Shown here one piece after another: positions 6,691 to 6,741 of a stretch of DNA of 6,741 nt (the stretch's first letter is position 1; each line of letters starts with the position of its first letter). The position numbers were made by a program, and so were the translations under genes. Location of the stretch: assembly GCA_023429545.1 (NCBI GenBank), contig JAEYUU010000426.1:1-6741 (forward strand), read 5' to 3'. The stretch comes from Verrucomicrobiota bacterium. Lineage in GTDB: Bacteria; Verrucomicrobiota; Verrucomicrobiia; Verrucomicrobiales; Verrucomicrobiaceae. The notes under the pieces were generated by a model, which was given only the letters and a program-made list of their open reading frames with translations, was not told where the DNA came from and did not search any database.

Positions 6691-6741
6691 ATGGCCTCGA
6701 TGGACTCGCCAGAAATGCGATACAATCCCATCACCCTGGAC
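6691..6741 (+). CDS. Possible start of a further gene, 3'-truncated
   Basis: From the ATG at 6691 the frame stays open to the window end for 17 codons (MASMDSPEMRYNPITLD). In-frame ATGs at 6700 and 6715 are alternative starts. The reading is too short to classify. The only good Shine-Dalgarno match (6667-6671) is 19 bases before 6691. The return to GC-rich codons fits a resident gene resuming after the lower-GC segment. Confidence 0.35.
   Translation, partial: MASMDSPEMRYNPITLD

Noticed and set aside
5912..6741. CRISPR array, tRNA or insertion sequence in the 3' tail
   Set aside because: There are no regularly spaced repeats, no tRNA-like cloverleaf and no transposase-like frame. Only short isolated inverted repeats were found.

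Overview
The window is a GC-rich bacterial segment (roughly 60-65% GC through the first 5.9 kb by eye) holding a three-gene plus-strand cluster. A less GC-rich tail of about 800 bases follows, with an apparently broken minus-strand gene. Dense coding, an AGGAG-type ribosome binding site and large lineage-restricted secreted proteins paired with zinc-ribbon proteins would suit the Planctomycetota/Verrucomicrobiota group. This is only an impression: no marker gene is present and the taxon cannot be fixed from the sequence.

Positions 1-948 are the 3' part of a gene for a membrane-anchored protein: one transmembrane helix, an NTF2-like (DUF4864/DUF4878-type) domain, a Pro/Ala/Thr linker and a C-terminal beta-sandwich-like domain. 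After 21 bases comes a 1263-residue exported protein (970-4761). It carries a signal peptide, a beta-strand-rich domain, NHL/beta-propeller-like repeats, a low-complexity linker, a Gly-rich hydrophobic segment, a coiled coil and a long helical region. Its C-terminal part contains a nucleotidyltransferase-like signature: Gly-Ser, 13 residues, then Asp-Ile-Asp-Leu, with a possible third acidic residue later. After 34 bases comes a 371-residue cytosolic-looking protein (4796-5911) ending in a four-cysteine zinc ribbon. The three genes are same-strand and closely spaced, so they probably form one operon.

The most interesting reading is that the large protein is a secreted, multi-domain effector or polymorphic-toxin-like protein with a C-terminal nucleotidyltransferase warhead. 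The flanking gene products would then act in anchoring, regulation, chaperoning or immunity. The motif is visible in the sequence; the toxin role is inference.

From 5912 to 6690 there is no intact gene of normal composition. About 6031-6556 on the minus strand, near 50% GC, reads as one protein split between two frames, a likely frameshifted remnant of an acquired gene. It is bordered by small inverted repeats. A new plus-strand reading frame may begin at 6691 and run off the end.
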